64,000 nt of DNA. It comes from Allium sativum (lineage: Eukaryota; Streptophyta; Magnoliopsida; Asparagales; Amaryllidaceae). The DNA lies in the NCBI GenBank assembly GCA_030737875.1, contig CM060924.1:146066197-146130196 (forward strand), in the 5' to 3' direction. This document shows, piece after piece, positions 24,151 to 36,121 of the stretch. The position numbers were made by a program, and so were the translations under genes. Under the pieces are notes generated by a model. The model made no database searches. It saw only the letters and a list, made by a program, of their open reading frames with translations, and was not told the DNA's origin. Each line of letters begins with the position of its first letter. The stretch's first letter is position 1.

Positions 24151-24896
24151 TGAGATTCTGCGCCTATGCATAGTGTCTCTTTCTCACCTTTCTTTCTAAT
24201 AAACAGTGGCCGGTCCACTATAAAAACCAGTCGGCCATGCCAACATAAAAAAATCGGATTGAATTGATTTTACTTCCTACTGTCATCCTCTCCCCTTCAA
24301 AAATATAAAGGCTTTAGATCTCGCTTGTATAAAAATGTAAACCCCACTGTTCTTCCTCAAACAAATTTGAACTCTGATATAAAAAAATCGAAGCACGACA
24401 AAATTGAGCCTCTCCACTTTCAAACGTGAATGTTTCCACTAGGGCACATACACTTTCCAGTCGAACGTAGATAACATCAAGGGGAGGGCTGCACCTATGT
24501 AGATTGTGGTGATGAGGGTGGCATTGAGTTTTGTGGTGCGGGAATGGGATCAACTATGATGGAAGTTACTCCGGTGTATGGTGACAGTTTGTGTCACTCA
24601 ACGGTGATGAGCCGGAGCGAAGCATGGGTTTCAGGCGACGTTAAAGGTGGTCGGAGATGGAGTCAACGTGGCAGGGGTGTTTTATGTGTCATGGCGGCTT
24701 CGGTGGCTAGTTCATCATTGAAAGTGGGGTAAAAGTGGTCGAGGATGGTTTTGCTAGAAGTTTTAAGGGGCTGGTGCGGAGTTCACACAGTCGCATGGGG
24801 GTGAAGCCGGATGATCTCAGGTGATCAGTGGTGGGTATGAGAGGCCATGGTGGTTCCATGAGGATGTGACGTGGTGTTCGGTGAATTAGGCGGAGT
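24151..24896. other. Unassigned DNA between LINE remnant and MITE
   Basis: GT-rich, moderately GC. Short frames are present but none resemble a known protein. May contain unrecognised, diverged parts of LTR copy L2. Confidence 0.4.
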
Positions 24897-24904
24897 AGGG
24901 AGGT

Positions 24905-25237
24905 CAGGGCCGGTTTTAGGGCTAGGCGGCCTAGGCGACGACATAGGGGATCCCACCCAAGAGGGCAACCATGGCCGGATGTGTTGGTGGAGGAGATGAC
25001 TGCTTACAGAAAATATAAAAGAAGGTATATTCAAAATGCATAAGAATATTGTTAGTTCATTTGGTTGTTAAATAAATATAAGCATAAACTGGCGCGGTTT
25101 CTAACCTTGTTATCATCAATCCTTTACAAATAATTTTTTCCTGCCCATCCTAACCTTAAGCACTTAATTTTTCCAAAATATTGGCCTGCAGTTTTCCGCC
25201 CTTGCCTAGGGAATCCCAAGCTATAGAGCCAGGCCTT
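24905..25237. mobile_element. hAT-type MITE with perfect 8-bp target duplication
   Basis: Flanked by AGGGAGGT on both sides (24897-24904 and 25238-25245). The left end is cagggccggttttagg; the right end reversed is aaggcctggctctata. Both then carry a 'ggg.t.ccc' and 'cctaggc' block, so the ends are imperfect inverted repeats. It is 333 bp and non-coding. Confidence 0.85.
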
Positions 25238-25245
25238 AGGGAGGT

Positions 25246-25745
25246 ACGGGTTTGTTCATGTTAAAGCCAGAAGAAAGAAGAGTGTAGTTATTTTCACGTT
25301 GGAGAAGAATTGGTAGGTGGAAGGATGGAAAAGTTGATAGTTGGGTTATGAAGTTACAGGCGTAATTGTAGTAATGCGGAGGAGAAGATGATGTTGGGAA
25401 AGAGGTCAGTTGAATGTTTCTATGGGCTTGGGCCCTATCCTAATTAAAAAAAAAGGATAGAAAATGGTTTTGCAAGGGATTGGAGAGCCAGCGCGAGCAT
25501 TGGTAAAGACGTAAAGTATTGGTGAGCAGGTGGGAAAGGTTTCAGCGTGTAGAATAAGAGGTGGGGAGCATTAGGTATGGGCTTTGGCCTAATCGTATTT
25601 TAAAAAAATGAAATGGAAAATAAAATAACAAAATTTTGGTTGTGAGTTGTGGTTGCAGCAGGTATCTTGGTTTTGTCTGGAAAAGAAAAATTAAGGAAAT
25701 CATGAATTCATGGTTGAGAATAGAAACCGTATGGAATCAGTGATA
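25246..25745. other. Probable diverged LTR L2 sequence
   Basis: G/A-rich and without genes. It abuts a region clearly homologous to the L family and has a similar composition to 49900-50050 reversed, but I cannot align it convincingly. Confidence 0.35.
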
Positions 25746-28700
25746 TGAAATTAAGGTAACGATAATTTTAATTAATTAAGTTTTAAGTTATATTAAGTTA
25801 TAATATTTAAATTAAAGCTTAACATTGTAATAACCATAATTAGTTCAACAGTTATCAGAGTCGCGCGAAGTTGGGTTTGCTGGAATCACGTTGAACAGTA
25901 CTACACTGCTGGACAAGTTTGGAAGGGATTGGAAGCAATCAGATTTTCTTCTAATTTTAAATGTTGTTTAAAATTAAATGAAATAACACACGAATCATCA
26001 ATTGAAATAAATGGTGAGTTAACTCTCACACTTTTCTGGAATTCTATGATGTGTTAAATTCATATAAAATATAATTTATCATTGATAATAATTAGATGAT
26101 TGGATTCTTTGATTGCTTATTGGTTGTTTAATGATTATCGATATTTATATTAAGTCGTACTGGATGATTTGTTTAAGATAATTATTTTATATATTATTAT
26201 GAAATATATTATTATGATTTGTTATGTGAGGAAGAATAGGTTGAAGGGATCCGACCGGATTCCTCAAATAAATAAACTGTTATTGATTGTTCATATTATT
26301 CACATAAGAATTGTTTATCCCTAATAATGTTATAACCTATTTGGATGTTGATGATTGAATGGATGTAAGTCATTGAACTTATATTCAGCGATTGTTATGT
26401 TTTAATCAATGGACAGTATTGATTAAGTTATTGGCAACAAATGATTTAAAACCCTGTTTTAAGACGTTAGTTCGATTGAGGCCAACCGTATTTTAAGTTA
26501 TAAAATTTATTTTTATAAATGAAGTGAATTAATTATCATTTAATAACGCTAGATTAGTTGATCTAATTTTAGTAAATTAAACTATATTTTATTTCAATTA
26601 ATAATGAAATTAATTGTTACTATAATTAATGACAATTAAAATAACTTACTTTTTAAAGGGAAGTCAATCAAGAAGTAAGCAAGTTTGCAATAAAACTTAA
26701 TTGTTAAACTAAGTAAAATGGAAGTGAATTGGAATGTGATTTTCAAAGGAGGAAGATAAATAGATTAATGTAAAGAATTCTAATTAAAATCCATGTTTTG
26801 TAAACAAAGTTAAACTCAAGCGATGAGTTCGAAATAAGCTTTTATTCGAAAAACTAAATTAAGTGAAATGATTTTTTTATTATTATAAGAAGATATGCAA
26901 AGGTAAGAACTTAGTAAATGGGTCCAAATGATAATGAGTTATATTACAGAGATTTAAAGCAAAAGAGTATGCGTTAGTAAGTTTTACTTGAATAAAAAGT
27001 AAAAGAGGTTTATTTTGAGAATAAATATGCCAAATGAAAGACATGGTTATTAAAACCATGTTTTGAATAAAATGTAAAATGAATTGATAGTAAATGGAAT
27101 GATGAGTTTTGTGTTTCAAACTTTTATCTATTCTAAGATAAGAGCGTTGTCGCTCAGGGTATGAGAGGTAATTAAAATACCTCAACTTGAACGATTTCAC
27201 TATTACCAAGGGATGGTATTAGTTTGTAAATGGTAAGGGTGTTAAAATGGGCTTGTTATATGAGAATTTTGCAACATATTTGCAAGTTTTAAAATGTAAG
27301 TAAACTTTTTGGGTTTAAGGTAAATATTGTATGGATTAAAGTTGTTTGACCTATATAGAATTGGTTATTAGATTATACTGACGAGTGTGACATGCAGCGA
27401 TATTTCCAAGCTAAAGAGATAAAAAGAGTTACGATAAATGAGAGGTCCGTAAATGTGTTATTCTTAAGGATTAAGAGCATAGTTATTATTACAAATTACG
27501 GAAGAAAAATAAATTTGTCAAGATAAGTGAATGGGATCGATGATAAATCAATGAAACAATTTTCAACCATTGATAAAGAGGTTCTAATGAATGATTTGAA
27601 TAATAGGGTTTGAGCTAACAATATACTTGACCGTACTGTTTTGAGATTAATAGTTAAAAAACTGAACTACCAATGTAATGTTTTGTTGGACCTTTTGACG
27701 TGGTGTTTCGAAGAGACCGAGATGGGAACTAGACCCAAAACCACTTCGAATCAATGTTGTGACCAATACTAACTTGCAGGAAATAAAGAGGGAGAATTGA
27801 AGACTGTAGATCTTCATAAAACGGAAGAAATGCTTATAATCTCTGGGTAGCTCCCAATAGATACATTGTGGTTCTGTCGTGGTTGGAATCTACGGATTTG
27901 CAAGGATTACTCGCTACTGATCCTTGATATGATTCCTATATAAGGATGCGGTAGGAGAGTGCTTTCGGTTCATCTTGTTCCTGAATGACTTTTATGGATG
28001 AATGTCTAACAGAGTATAACCTGAGGGTAACGTACATTGATTTTTACAAATATAAAGTGTGGTGGCGGAGAAATTCTCTTGCTTAACTCACAGAGTATAT
28101 TTATGGATGTCAGTTAGTGATTTGACAAATCTGAAGATGTGGCATTCAAAGATATGATATATTCTATGAAAGATAAATCGTGACCTCTAGCTTCATAACT
28201 GAGAAAATGACAGAAATCGGGCAGGTAGCATGGTTAAGTGGGTCATTCCCAAGCAGGGTTTATTTATCACCGATCTAGAGAAAATTCTTTTTGTTCTTCT
28301 TTCGTTTTGTATCTTACAGATTACGGTTGGAAGGCCGACAACCGTGGGTGACAATGCATTTGATACACTTAAGCTAAATGAGTGGTCAGTCAAGTGTGGC
28401 CAGATTGCAAGACGTTCTTGTTGAACCCCAGTGTATCCCCTCTAGAGTACACTGATCGCAAGGTGGACCATACCTTGTCATAGTTGGAATCCAATCTTCG
28501 ATAAGCTCTCTGCGATTTTTGATTATATAATGAACATCTAGAGCGTGAGATGCAAGCGTTTTGCTAGATGGTTATTTATTTGTGATTTGATAACACTATT
28601 ATAATATCACTAGATTTTGTTATATCAAGAATGTTTTGGGTTATAGTAAGGTAAAAACCGTATGTGTGGACTGGTCATACTATTGTCCTTTCTTTAAAAA

Positions 28701-28939
28701 GGGTTTTCTAAAGTTAAGCAAATTGTTTTCCATATGAATTTACCACTGAAAGTATTCCAAACTAATCCGGGTGAATTTTTCTTTGCTTCAAATGTGCTCG
28801 GGTTAGACTGAGTATATTTACAGGTTAGGTTCCTCTTGGAATTTCAGGAGCTGGTAGCAGGAGGCTTCACCATTAGTTATTTAGAGTTTATTTTCACTGT
28901 GTCTGATATATGATGTACTCTGATGATTGGTATGTATAT
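25746..28939 (+). mobile_element. LTR copy L2, middle piece
   Basis: Reverse-complement match to the complete L copy: 'attaaggtaa' (25753), 'gtgagttaactctcaca' (26013), 'ttgaagggatccgacc' (26242) against 49400-49430, and the 'gggtcattcc...gagtggtcagtcaagtg' block (28240-28400). Near 28790-28870 it reads 'gctcgggttagactgag' and 'caggaggcttcaccatt', matching 46170-46250 reversed. It stops at tatat (28935-28939), where element A begins, and resumes at 55995. It is non-coding; its G+C and short frames are not genes. Confidence 0.8.
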
Positions 28940-30604
28940 TGTAACGATCTCGAAAAACTAACATTAAAATAAAAGAAATGAAATGAATTAATGAGTAAAA
29001 ATAATATGCATTAAGAATTTCAAATGAAGGAAAAAAATGAAATTAATAGATATTATATTAAAAATAAAATTTTATTTTTGAATTTCTAAAATTTAACATT
29101 GAACAGGTTTCAATATTTTTCATTATATAAATTTAAACGTTATTCGTGCGCGGTGCGCGTTCATTAGCAAATTGAAATTGTGCATGGAACGGTTTAGCGT
29201 TCGTTACAGCGTCCGCCGCATTGTCCGCTCATGTTAAATAAATAAATAATAATAAATAAAAAGAAAATTAAATTTTATGTCCTAAACCGCGTTAACGAAA
29301 AGGAGAGAAAACAAACGTTTAATGCAAATTAGAACGGTGTAGTAACGGTAGGAATGTTCAACCAATTTTGACGTTCATTACCATTAAATAGGATCCCTCT
29401 TGCCTTTAAAATAGCCTCACATGTTACTTCTTAGATAAAATTTCAAATCTCCTCAATTTGTGGTAAACAACAATATCTTACCATGTCAAAGCAAATATAT
29501 CCAAACACTGTTCAAGATTTGAAAACCTCTCTCCCTCTGAAACAAATATTCACCTGTTGGTAGAGAATATTTGGGTACTGTTCATGAACAGAGACACTAC
29601 TGTTGCACTTAGAATAAAATAATAAGGACCGTACAGATAAAAGAAGCTATCTTTTTCTTCGCGTGGAAATATCTTTTCTCCTTACCATTCCCCGTGCCAC
29701 TCCTTCCATTCATCTTCAGTACTCTCTTTCGTTCACTGTTCAATTCTTTGAAAAAAGAGAAAAAAAAGAAGCAGAAATTGGCAAGGACAAGGATGACTGA
29801 AAGAAAGCAGTTTCCGTTGGCTCGCATGCCATTTGCGTGAAGTTTTTCCCCCAAACTCTCAGTACCTTGTTTCCAAGAACCACGTCCAACAAGCCATCCC
29901 AACAACACTGCACCTCCCACTTCTCGTCTGAAGCCGCAACCCATACTGGTCTGCGCCTCCTCGACTCAGCGAGACCAACCGAACCTTCATCAGTCGCCAA
30001 ATCCGTCCTCAGCTGCTCCATAACCCCGACCTTCTGACGAGTTCACCATATCTAGTTGAGACTGCAACACTCCAACGTCATGTCCACCGGCTTGAGCTCG
30101 GAGTTCCCAATAGCCTCTTTGCCAGTCAAGTTCATCAGCATCTCGTCCAAGCCGGTACCCAATTCCAGCGACTCGAAGGACCTCGACCCACTGTTGCGTT
30201 GCGACTTCACCACGGCACGTCGGCGCCAAACCCAGCGCCAGTCTCGATAAGCCAAGACAAAGAGTGTGAGTCTCGAGTCCCTCCTTTCTTTTTTGGCGTG
30301 AGTCCCTCCCTTACTTTTTCTCCTGCTTTTCTGTTAACAATGCATGTACATCTTGCATTCAATGCATTTCATAAATGGTTTGAGACTTTGAGTACCATCC
30401 TTGTCAAACTTGTTGTAGCAAGTACCCGTGCATGCAATGCATGCATGCATACTCCTAGACTCTATTCTAAACACAAATAAGATTATGTGACTCTTTTGGG
30501 TTCCCTAACCTTCTTTACTTTTACTAAGACAGTCACGATCTTTATTTTGCACATATAAAAGAGAGAATAAAATATCATACTTCCCTGCTAATTAGCAAAC
30601 AGTG

Positions 30605-30673
30605 TAGTAGCTGAGTGGTTTGGTGTGTGAATCGTAACAAAGAGGTCACTAGTTCAAAACCCGTGTGTAGCAC
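30605..30673 (+). other. tRNA-like pol III box pair in A 5' LTR
   Basis: TAGCTGAGTGG (30608-30618) resembles an A box and AGTTCAAAACC (30651-30661) a B box, at near-tRNA spacing. The same unit lies in the 3' LTR (53203-53270) as TAGCCGAGTGG and AGTTCAAAATCC. This is probably a tRNA-derived SINE head captured before the element transposed. No cloverleaf with paired acceptor arms is apparent, so it is not a tRNA gene. Confidence 0.55.
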
Positions 30674-31922
30674 CTTGGTTTTGGACAATTATTTTGGCTG
30701 AGACCATTTGCAGGAACTTTACACATAAATTTTGTTCGCTTTTCTAAATAAAAATTGCGCCTTTGTTCTAGGTGGCGGAAATTCCTCCTTGTACCCGCTA
30801 GCATCGTTCAACTCATATCGTGTCTTTTCGCTTTGCCACGAAAGATGAGCTTTTCTCACTCACAGACTAACTGATTATTAAGTGAATTAAAAACATGAGA
30901 TGTTGAATGAAATGTTAGGGTGCTCTAGTTTTGTTTGCTTTGTGATTCTGCATGTGCGACGCACACGGTTATTTCACATGAGACAAAATGGGTGTATACT
31001 TGATATGTATGTTTATTTTCTCATCATGCAAGTTCCCCCTTAGATTAGAAACATGACGGGTTGAAATGATACATACCCAAACCACTATATATATATATAT
31101 TCGAATCGGTTTGGGATGCGGGTTGAAATGATACATACCCGGGATTCGAATATAAAAAAAGGGATTGAAATGATAAATATCCTTATCACTTGACCATAGG
31201 GTAGAAAATTATATACGGACACCATGGTCAATAAAATAAATTATTTTAAATAATTATATCGACTTTTTAAAAAAAAAAATGTTTTATGGAAATTTCCATA
31301 TGGCATAAAGAAGTGTTTAGAAACTTTGAATTTATATAAGAATTCTAGTTTACATATAAATTTGTTTTAAAGATGGTTTGTAAGTAAAAACTTCAAGTTA
31401 AAAAAATTATTTTAAATGAATTCTCCATAAACTTTGTGTTCATATAATAAATTGAATAACATGAAATTTCAAAAGTTGATGATTCAGTATAAAGAGTTTC
31501 AAACTTGTTAAATGCTTTGGAACTTATTTCAATATATTTTGTCAAATGTTTTCCTACCATTTTAATGAAAAAGATTTGTCAAACATAAATTTGTTAAATT
31601 CAAGTATAAGAGAAACGTGCTTATCTAAGCCATGGTAAATTGGTGTCCGGTTGATGAATTTGGAATTTAATAAATTATCCTTGGTTAATAACTCAAGTTG
31701 AATTGTTTTGGAAATTCCATTGAAAAGGGAAGTCGACTGATTATGAAATCTAGTGGGGAAAGGAATGGCATGACATGGATTTAGGAGTGGACTGGTTCAA
31801 TATTTGCGAATAAAACTATAATTTCATAAAAACAATTTTTCCAAATGATTTGATTTTTTGTAAACATTCTTTTATGAATTATTTTGATCACTTTAACTAT
31901 ATAAAATTTTATAATAATTTTC

Positions 31923-31925
<3 letters not shown>

Positions 31926-31959
<34 letters not shown>
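31926..31959. repeat. (TA)n microsatellite in A 5' LTR
   Basis: 34 bp here against 18 bp at the same place in the 3' LTR (54528-54545), a length change since insertion. Confidence 0.9.
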
Positions 31960-31961
<2 letters not shown>

Positions 31962-33406
31962 TATATACATTATTTTAGTTTAATACACATATACTATTTT
32001 CAAACTTACCTTTTTAAAATATATTTTTTAAATTTTAAGTAAATTCTAACGTCCAATCCAGTCTAGTAAATCGAAATGATGAAATAAAGAATTTCAAGCA
32101 ATAATGATATTTCATGAAAATTGAAATTTAAACTCCAACGGTTGACAAAGAAATGACGAATATTAGTTTATAATCTTAATTGAGCCAATGATAAATGATT
32201 TGAGTAATTGATTTTGGGGCAATATTTGAAATAAATCGATTTGTGATACTTGAAATATGATTTCAAATTTAATGGTCATGGTGTGAAAAATGTAAACGTT
32301 TGGTTGTTAAAGAGACTGGAGTTGGTAGATGTCATACTCGCTGCCAATACCGATACCACTTTAACAACTTTGTACACGGTGGAGTCCCAGATTCGAAGTA
32401 GGATAGTATGGAGGCGATTACTGGATTGAAGAAAGAGAACGCTGATGGATTAGCCTTGACCTTCGGGTCATAATTAAAATTACTAAAATAGGAGCCATGC
32501 CCGAGTTAATTGAGGTAGCACCTCTGATCGAACACGCTTCTTCGATACCATCTCTATACTATGTGATTGATTTGGGGTACCCCTTTTGATTATGGGAGTG
32601 TTGTTTGAGGTAGGTGGTAATGGCTGCTATGCATTACCACCGGCCCGGGAGCCGCAATCCGGTAGAATCATGCCGTGGGTATTCCTTGTGTGCCTTGTCA
32701 TATTATCCTTATCGAGCCCCCTACGATTTTGATTTGTATCGTACCTATGGAGTGCCCTCTGATGCCATCCGTGTTAAGTTGGGTTTACGGTACTGTATAG
32801 ACTACGGTATTATAAAGGGTGTAAGGGTAAAAATGTAATCTCGCTTATGCTATTTTCGTTATGTTTACTTTACTGGATAGACATCATAATAATTACGTAG
32901 TATTATATAGATATTAGTTTCACGGATCCTTTGAGGATGGGAATCCCAAATATCCTTTAAGTTACTGTACATTTCAGTGACACTTCATTTGAGTTAATTC
33001 ACTTATATGAGACTGTTAGTCCTGACCCTTGTATATTGTTTCTTTGACTGTATGCCTGGGTCAGCTTGAGCACCATAGCTGTTCGTGACGCACTTTGGGA
33101 GGTTGGCATTTCATTTGGATCCTCAAGTTATCAGTTATCTATTATCCAGTCTCGTTATCAGTATTTCTATGCACTCTATATATTGTATGAGCTTATAACT
33201 CACTAAGTACTATTATGTATTATGTAAGAACCTATGTACTATTATGTTTCTGCTGCGAGTTACTCTGCTTATGTATCTACGATTCTGTGTTTTGATTTGC
33301 AATTACTCATTAGTTAATATAACAATTCACTGTTTTAAGAAATTCAAGTCCGACATGTGTGGTTTATTGTCGATTTGAATGGTTTGAAATAGTGGGTCGT
33401 TACAAG

Positions 33407-33419
33407 TTGGTATCAGAGC
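33407..33419 (+). promoter_or_regulatory. Primer-binding site, initiator tRNA-Met type
   Basis: TTGGTATCAGAGC two bases after the LTR end, complementary to the 3' end of plant initiator tRNA-Met, used to prime minus-strand DNA. A near copy, ttggtattagagc, follows at about 33626-33638 after another 'tacaag', as if the LTR/PBS junction had been partly duplicated. Confidence 0.85.
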
Positions 33420-33842
33420 TTGCTTGCTATTCGCAACGCGAATGTGATAGGGGGCTCTCGCCATGTGTTTGGTGGCGAGCAGTGGACTCTCACTCCTATA
33501 CGTCCCTGAGGGGTTGACTGTGAACTCGAGAGGGCAGCCGTAAAAGCAAGTGTGTGGTACCAATGTAATGCCACGGCGGAGGTTAGCCATTAGATGGGGG
33601 TTGAAAAGCCAAGTCCTGCTACAAGTTGGTATTAGAGCTGAGATTTAACCTTAGCTATTGAGGTAAATAACTCATTAGAGGTAGGATGGGAAACATCCTA
33701 GAATGAGTAAATAAGAAACAGAATCATATCCTTCCAAGAGAGCATATCTTAAAGTATAAGTATTTGAAAATAAAAGTTTTCAAAGTATTTTAACTATAAA
33801 GTGATGATTTTTAACCAATCCTTCGTCTAAGCCTATTCTTGA

Positions 33843-33986
33843 ATGTTCCAGATGGCTACCACACGTTATACCGTTAGAGGCCGAGGCCGAGGTCGTGGAG
33901 TTAACCCAGCTGAGCCTGAGCCACCAGTCGCACTAGCGCAACCTATAAGGTTTACCAAGCTTTGTAAGGGATACACTAAACTGGGA
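33843..33986 (+). pseudogene. Element A gag, N-terminal part
   Basis: Begins at MFQMATTRYTVRGRGRGRG (Arg/Gly-rich, as in chromovirus gag N-termini) and runs to FTKLCKGYTKLG. Element B then interrupts it at 33987. Continues at 40951. The in-frame Met at 33852 right after 'ttccag' may be the real start, with a leader intron or splice site just before it. Confidence 0.75.
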
Positions 33987-36121
33987 TGTAACGACCCGCA
34001 TTCTACGCATCGAAGGATCGTAGAATATTTATTTCTTTCATATACGAAGTCGTATGGTCATGTAACTTTGGGAGACGACTATTCGGGTCATTTCCCATGT
34101 TCATGATTTTTGCCAATTTTTAAATAATTGTTTTGCCCCTAGCCGATCTTGTTTCGGCCATAACTTTTGATTGGTAAGGAGTTTTGACCTGAAACCACTT
34201 CCATTAGATCCGGATGATGGTTTATTTTTCCATAGAGTGGTCACATTAGCCAAACGGACTTACCATTTGGGAGATATGGCTGAATTAAGGTTTTGAAGGT
34301 GAAAAACAGCTTAACCGGGCTTAATTTGGTAATTAACAGCTAGGCCCAGTGGAAGATTTCGGGATTTGGGGTATTTAAGGGCTGTTAGGGTTAGAAATTT
34401 CGGTTTTTACTCATTTTCCAGCCGTCATATATATTATAGAAACCCTAACAATGGCCTCCAAATTTTTGAATCACCTCTGATCACTTTCTAATCAAGTATT
34501 AGCCTAATCTTCACCAAATTAAGGAGAAATAGGACCAAAGCAAGGTTTGAGCTGCTGTAGACATTGGTATTCGGCCAAATCAGAGGAGTTTTTGTTCTGA
34601 AAGTTTTAATTGTGGCAAAGGTGAGTGATTAACATTGTTTTTACACTAATTACAGTCAATTAGGGTGATTAGTGTTAATTAACGAAATTATGCATGTTAA
34701 AAATCTGGAAAAATGTTTAGAAATTCTAAAATATGAATTTAGGGCTCTGATAGAAATTTGGGCTAATTTGGATAAGTTTTGCTAATCCTATCATTAGTTA
34801 TGCTTAAACATGATTAAAGGGAAAATATGGGTTTTTGGGTATGTTTGATCCATTTCAACACATTAGATAGTTATTTAGGTGTTTATGGTTGATTATATAT
34901 GTTTCTATGACTGTATGGTATGCTTTATGATTTATTAGAAGAGTTAGAATGGTCGAAAATGTCGTCGTATGGCGTAAAACAGTCGTTGGAAAAGTTGCAG
35001 GAAATGTGCAGAGTTTCGGACCGGATCGGATCAGGTATGGGGCTCGGATCGGATAAGGGAACTGGGCAAGGGGATTTGATTCGGATCGGAATTTGGCACT
35101 AGAGGAGGCTTGACAAGTAGGAAGGCCACACATATTGAGTTGGGGTTGGGATCAGACTGAAGCTTGGCATGGGGATCAGATCGGACTAGAGCTAGGGGAC
35201 AGGATCGGACGAGGCAAGAGGAGCTGGAGTAATAGAACCGAAATGAATGGAAGGTGGCAACCCGAACCAGATGGAGACTACCGAACCGAACCGACCTGAA
35301 GTAGAACACCGAACCGAACGGGAAACCTAGGGGCGATGTATTCGAATCGAACTGACTGAAGCAAGTCGAAGCGAACCACATCTGGAGGCCGAACCAAACC
35401 GGATTGGAGCTGCGATTACGCGATGACTCTTCTGAAGACCAACTCCAATTCGACCAAAACCCAAGATGCAAAGGTTAGGAAGTAGAACTCAGGATCTAGC
35501 TAGGAACCAACGAGTTAACTTCATGAGTCGGGCTTTGCTACGGGGCGTGTGCTAAGGAGTTATCGACGTCCATAACTTTGATTCACCACCAAGATGGATG
35601 TTAGGCTACGGATCAGTGCAGTGGGGTAGATGTTACTCCATGGGGCAGAGTGATCGTAGCATGGCTATGAGCAAGTGCAGTGAGGTCGTCATGACTTCAT
35701 GGGGGCAGAGTGGACATAGTAAGGACTAGTGGCTATGGATCAGTGCAGTGGAGTCGCCATGACTCCATGAAGCAGAGTGATCATAGCAAGGACTTGGGTG
35801 ATTAAAGCGATGGATATCGTATGCTTTACGCACTAAGTGAGAGATGTGAGGATGGTTGCTATGTTTGATTGTTTGCCATCATTATGACATGCATACCCTC
35901 ACCCCGTATATTTACACCATATGATAGTGTCACATTAGAGTATTATGCATCTTGTTGTGCTAACTCTTTGGTTGCAGATCCAGGTTCAGGTATGGTTTAG
36001 TATATCTGTTATTGTTCTGTTTTGCTGCTTATCGCTCATACTAGACTTTTGCCTGACCCAGAGTTTTATGTCTCTTCTTATTATTCTGGGTGCTCTTGAA
36101 CAGGAAGACTAGAGACAGGTT
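33987..36121 (+). repeat. Element B 5' LTR, 3' end deleted
   Basis: Aligns with 38408-40533. Contains CGGATC- and CCGAAC-rich degenerate short repeats (35010-35400) and three about 65-bp tandem units (35604-35800: 'ggatcagtgcagtg...gactccatg..gcagagtgatcatag'). The last about 417 bp of the LTR, present at 40534-40950, are missing here. Confidence 0.85.

Larger units (their letters stand above)
28940..33404 (+). repeat. Element A 5' LTR (4465 bp)
   Basis: TGTAACGATCTCG to GGGTCGTTACA, matched along its length by 45389-45882 plus 52042-55994. It keeps the empty target (single tcaaa, 29443-29447) for the L1 insertion in the 3' copy. It contains a GC-rich, pyrimidine-led block (29640-30260), RY-type CATGCA repeats (30425-30450), a tRNA-like box pair (30608-30661) and an AT microsatellite. 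Open frames inside (for example minus 29740-30021) are shared by both LTRs simply because the DNA is, and no protein family is recognisable. Confidence 0.9.

Noticed and set aside
24544..24732. Short plus-strand frame as a gene
   Set aside because: 62 codons in GT-rich DNA, no homology recognised, no promoter context.
29609..30255. Overlapping open frames on both strands in element A LTR as a host gene
   Set aside because: They recur in the 3' LTR (52331-52832) only because the LTR is duplicated. Start/stop positions differ and no protein family is recognisable.
30605..30673. Functional tRNA gene
   Set aside because: A and B boxes are present but acceptor-arm pairing and a clear anticodon arm are not.
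34855..35471. Minus-strand frames in element B LTR
   Set aside because: Created by the CGGATC/CCGAAC repeats; the same pattern recurs broken differently in the 3' LTR (39296-39784).
35604..35800. CRISPR-like array
   Set aside because: Units are directly adjacent with no unique spacers, and this is plant LTR DNA.
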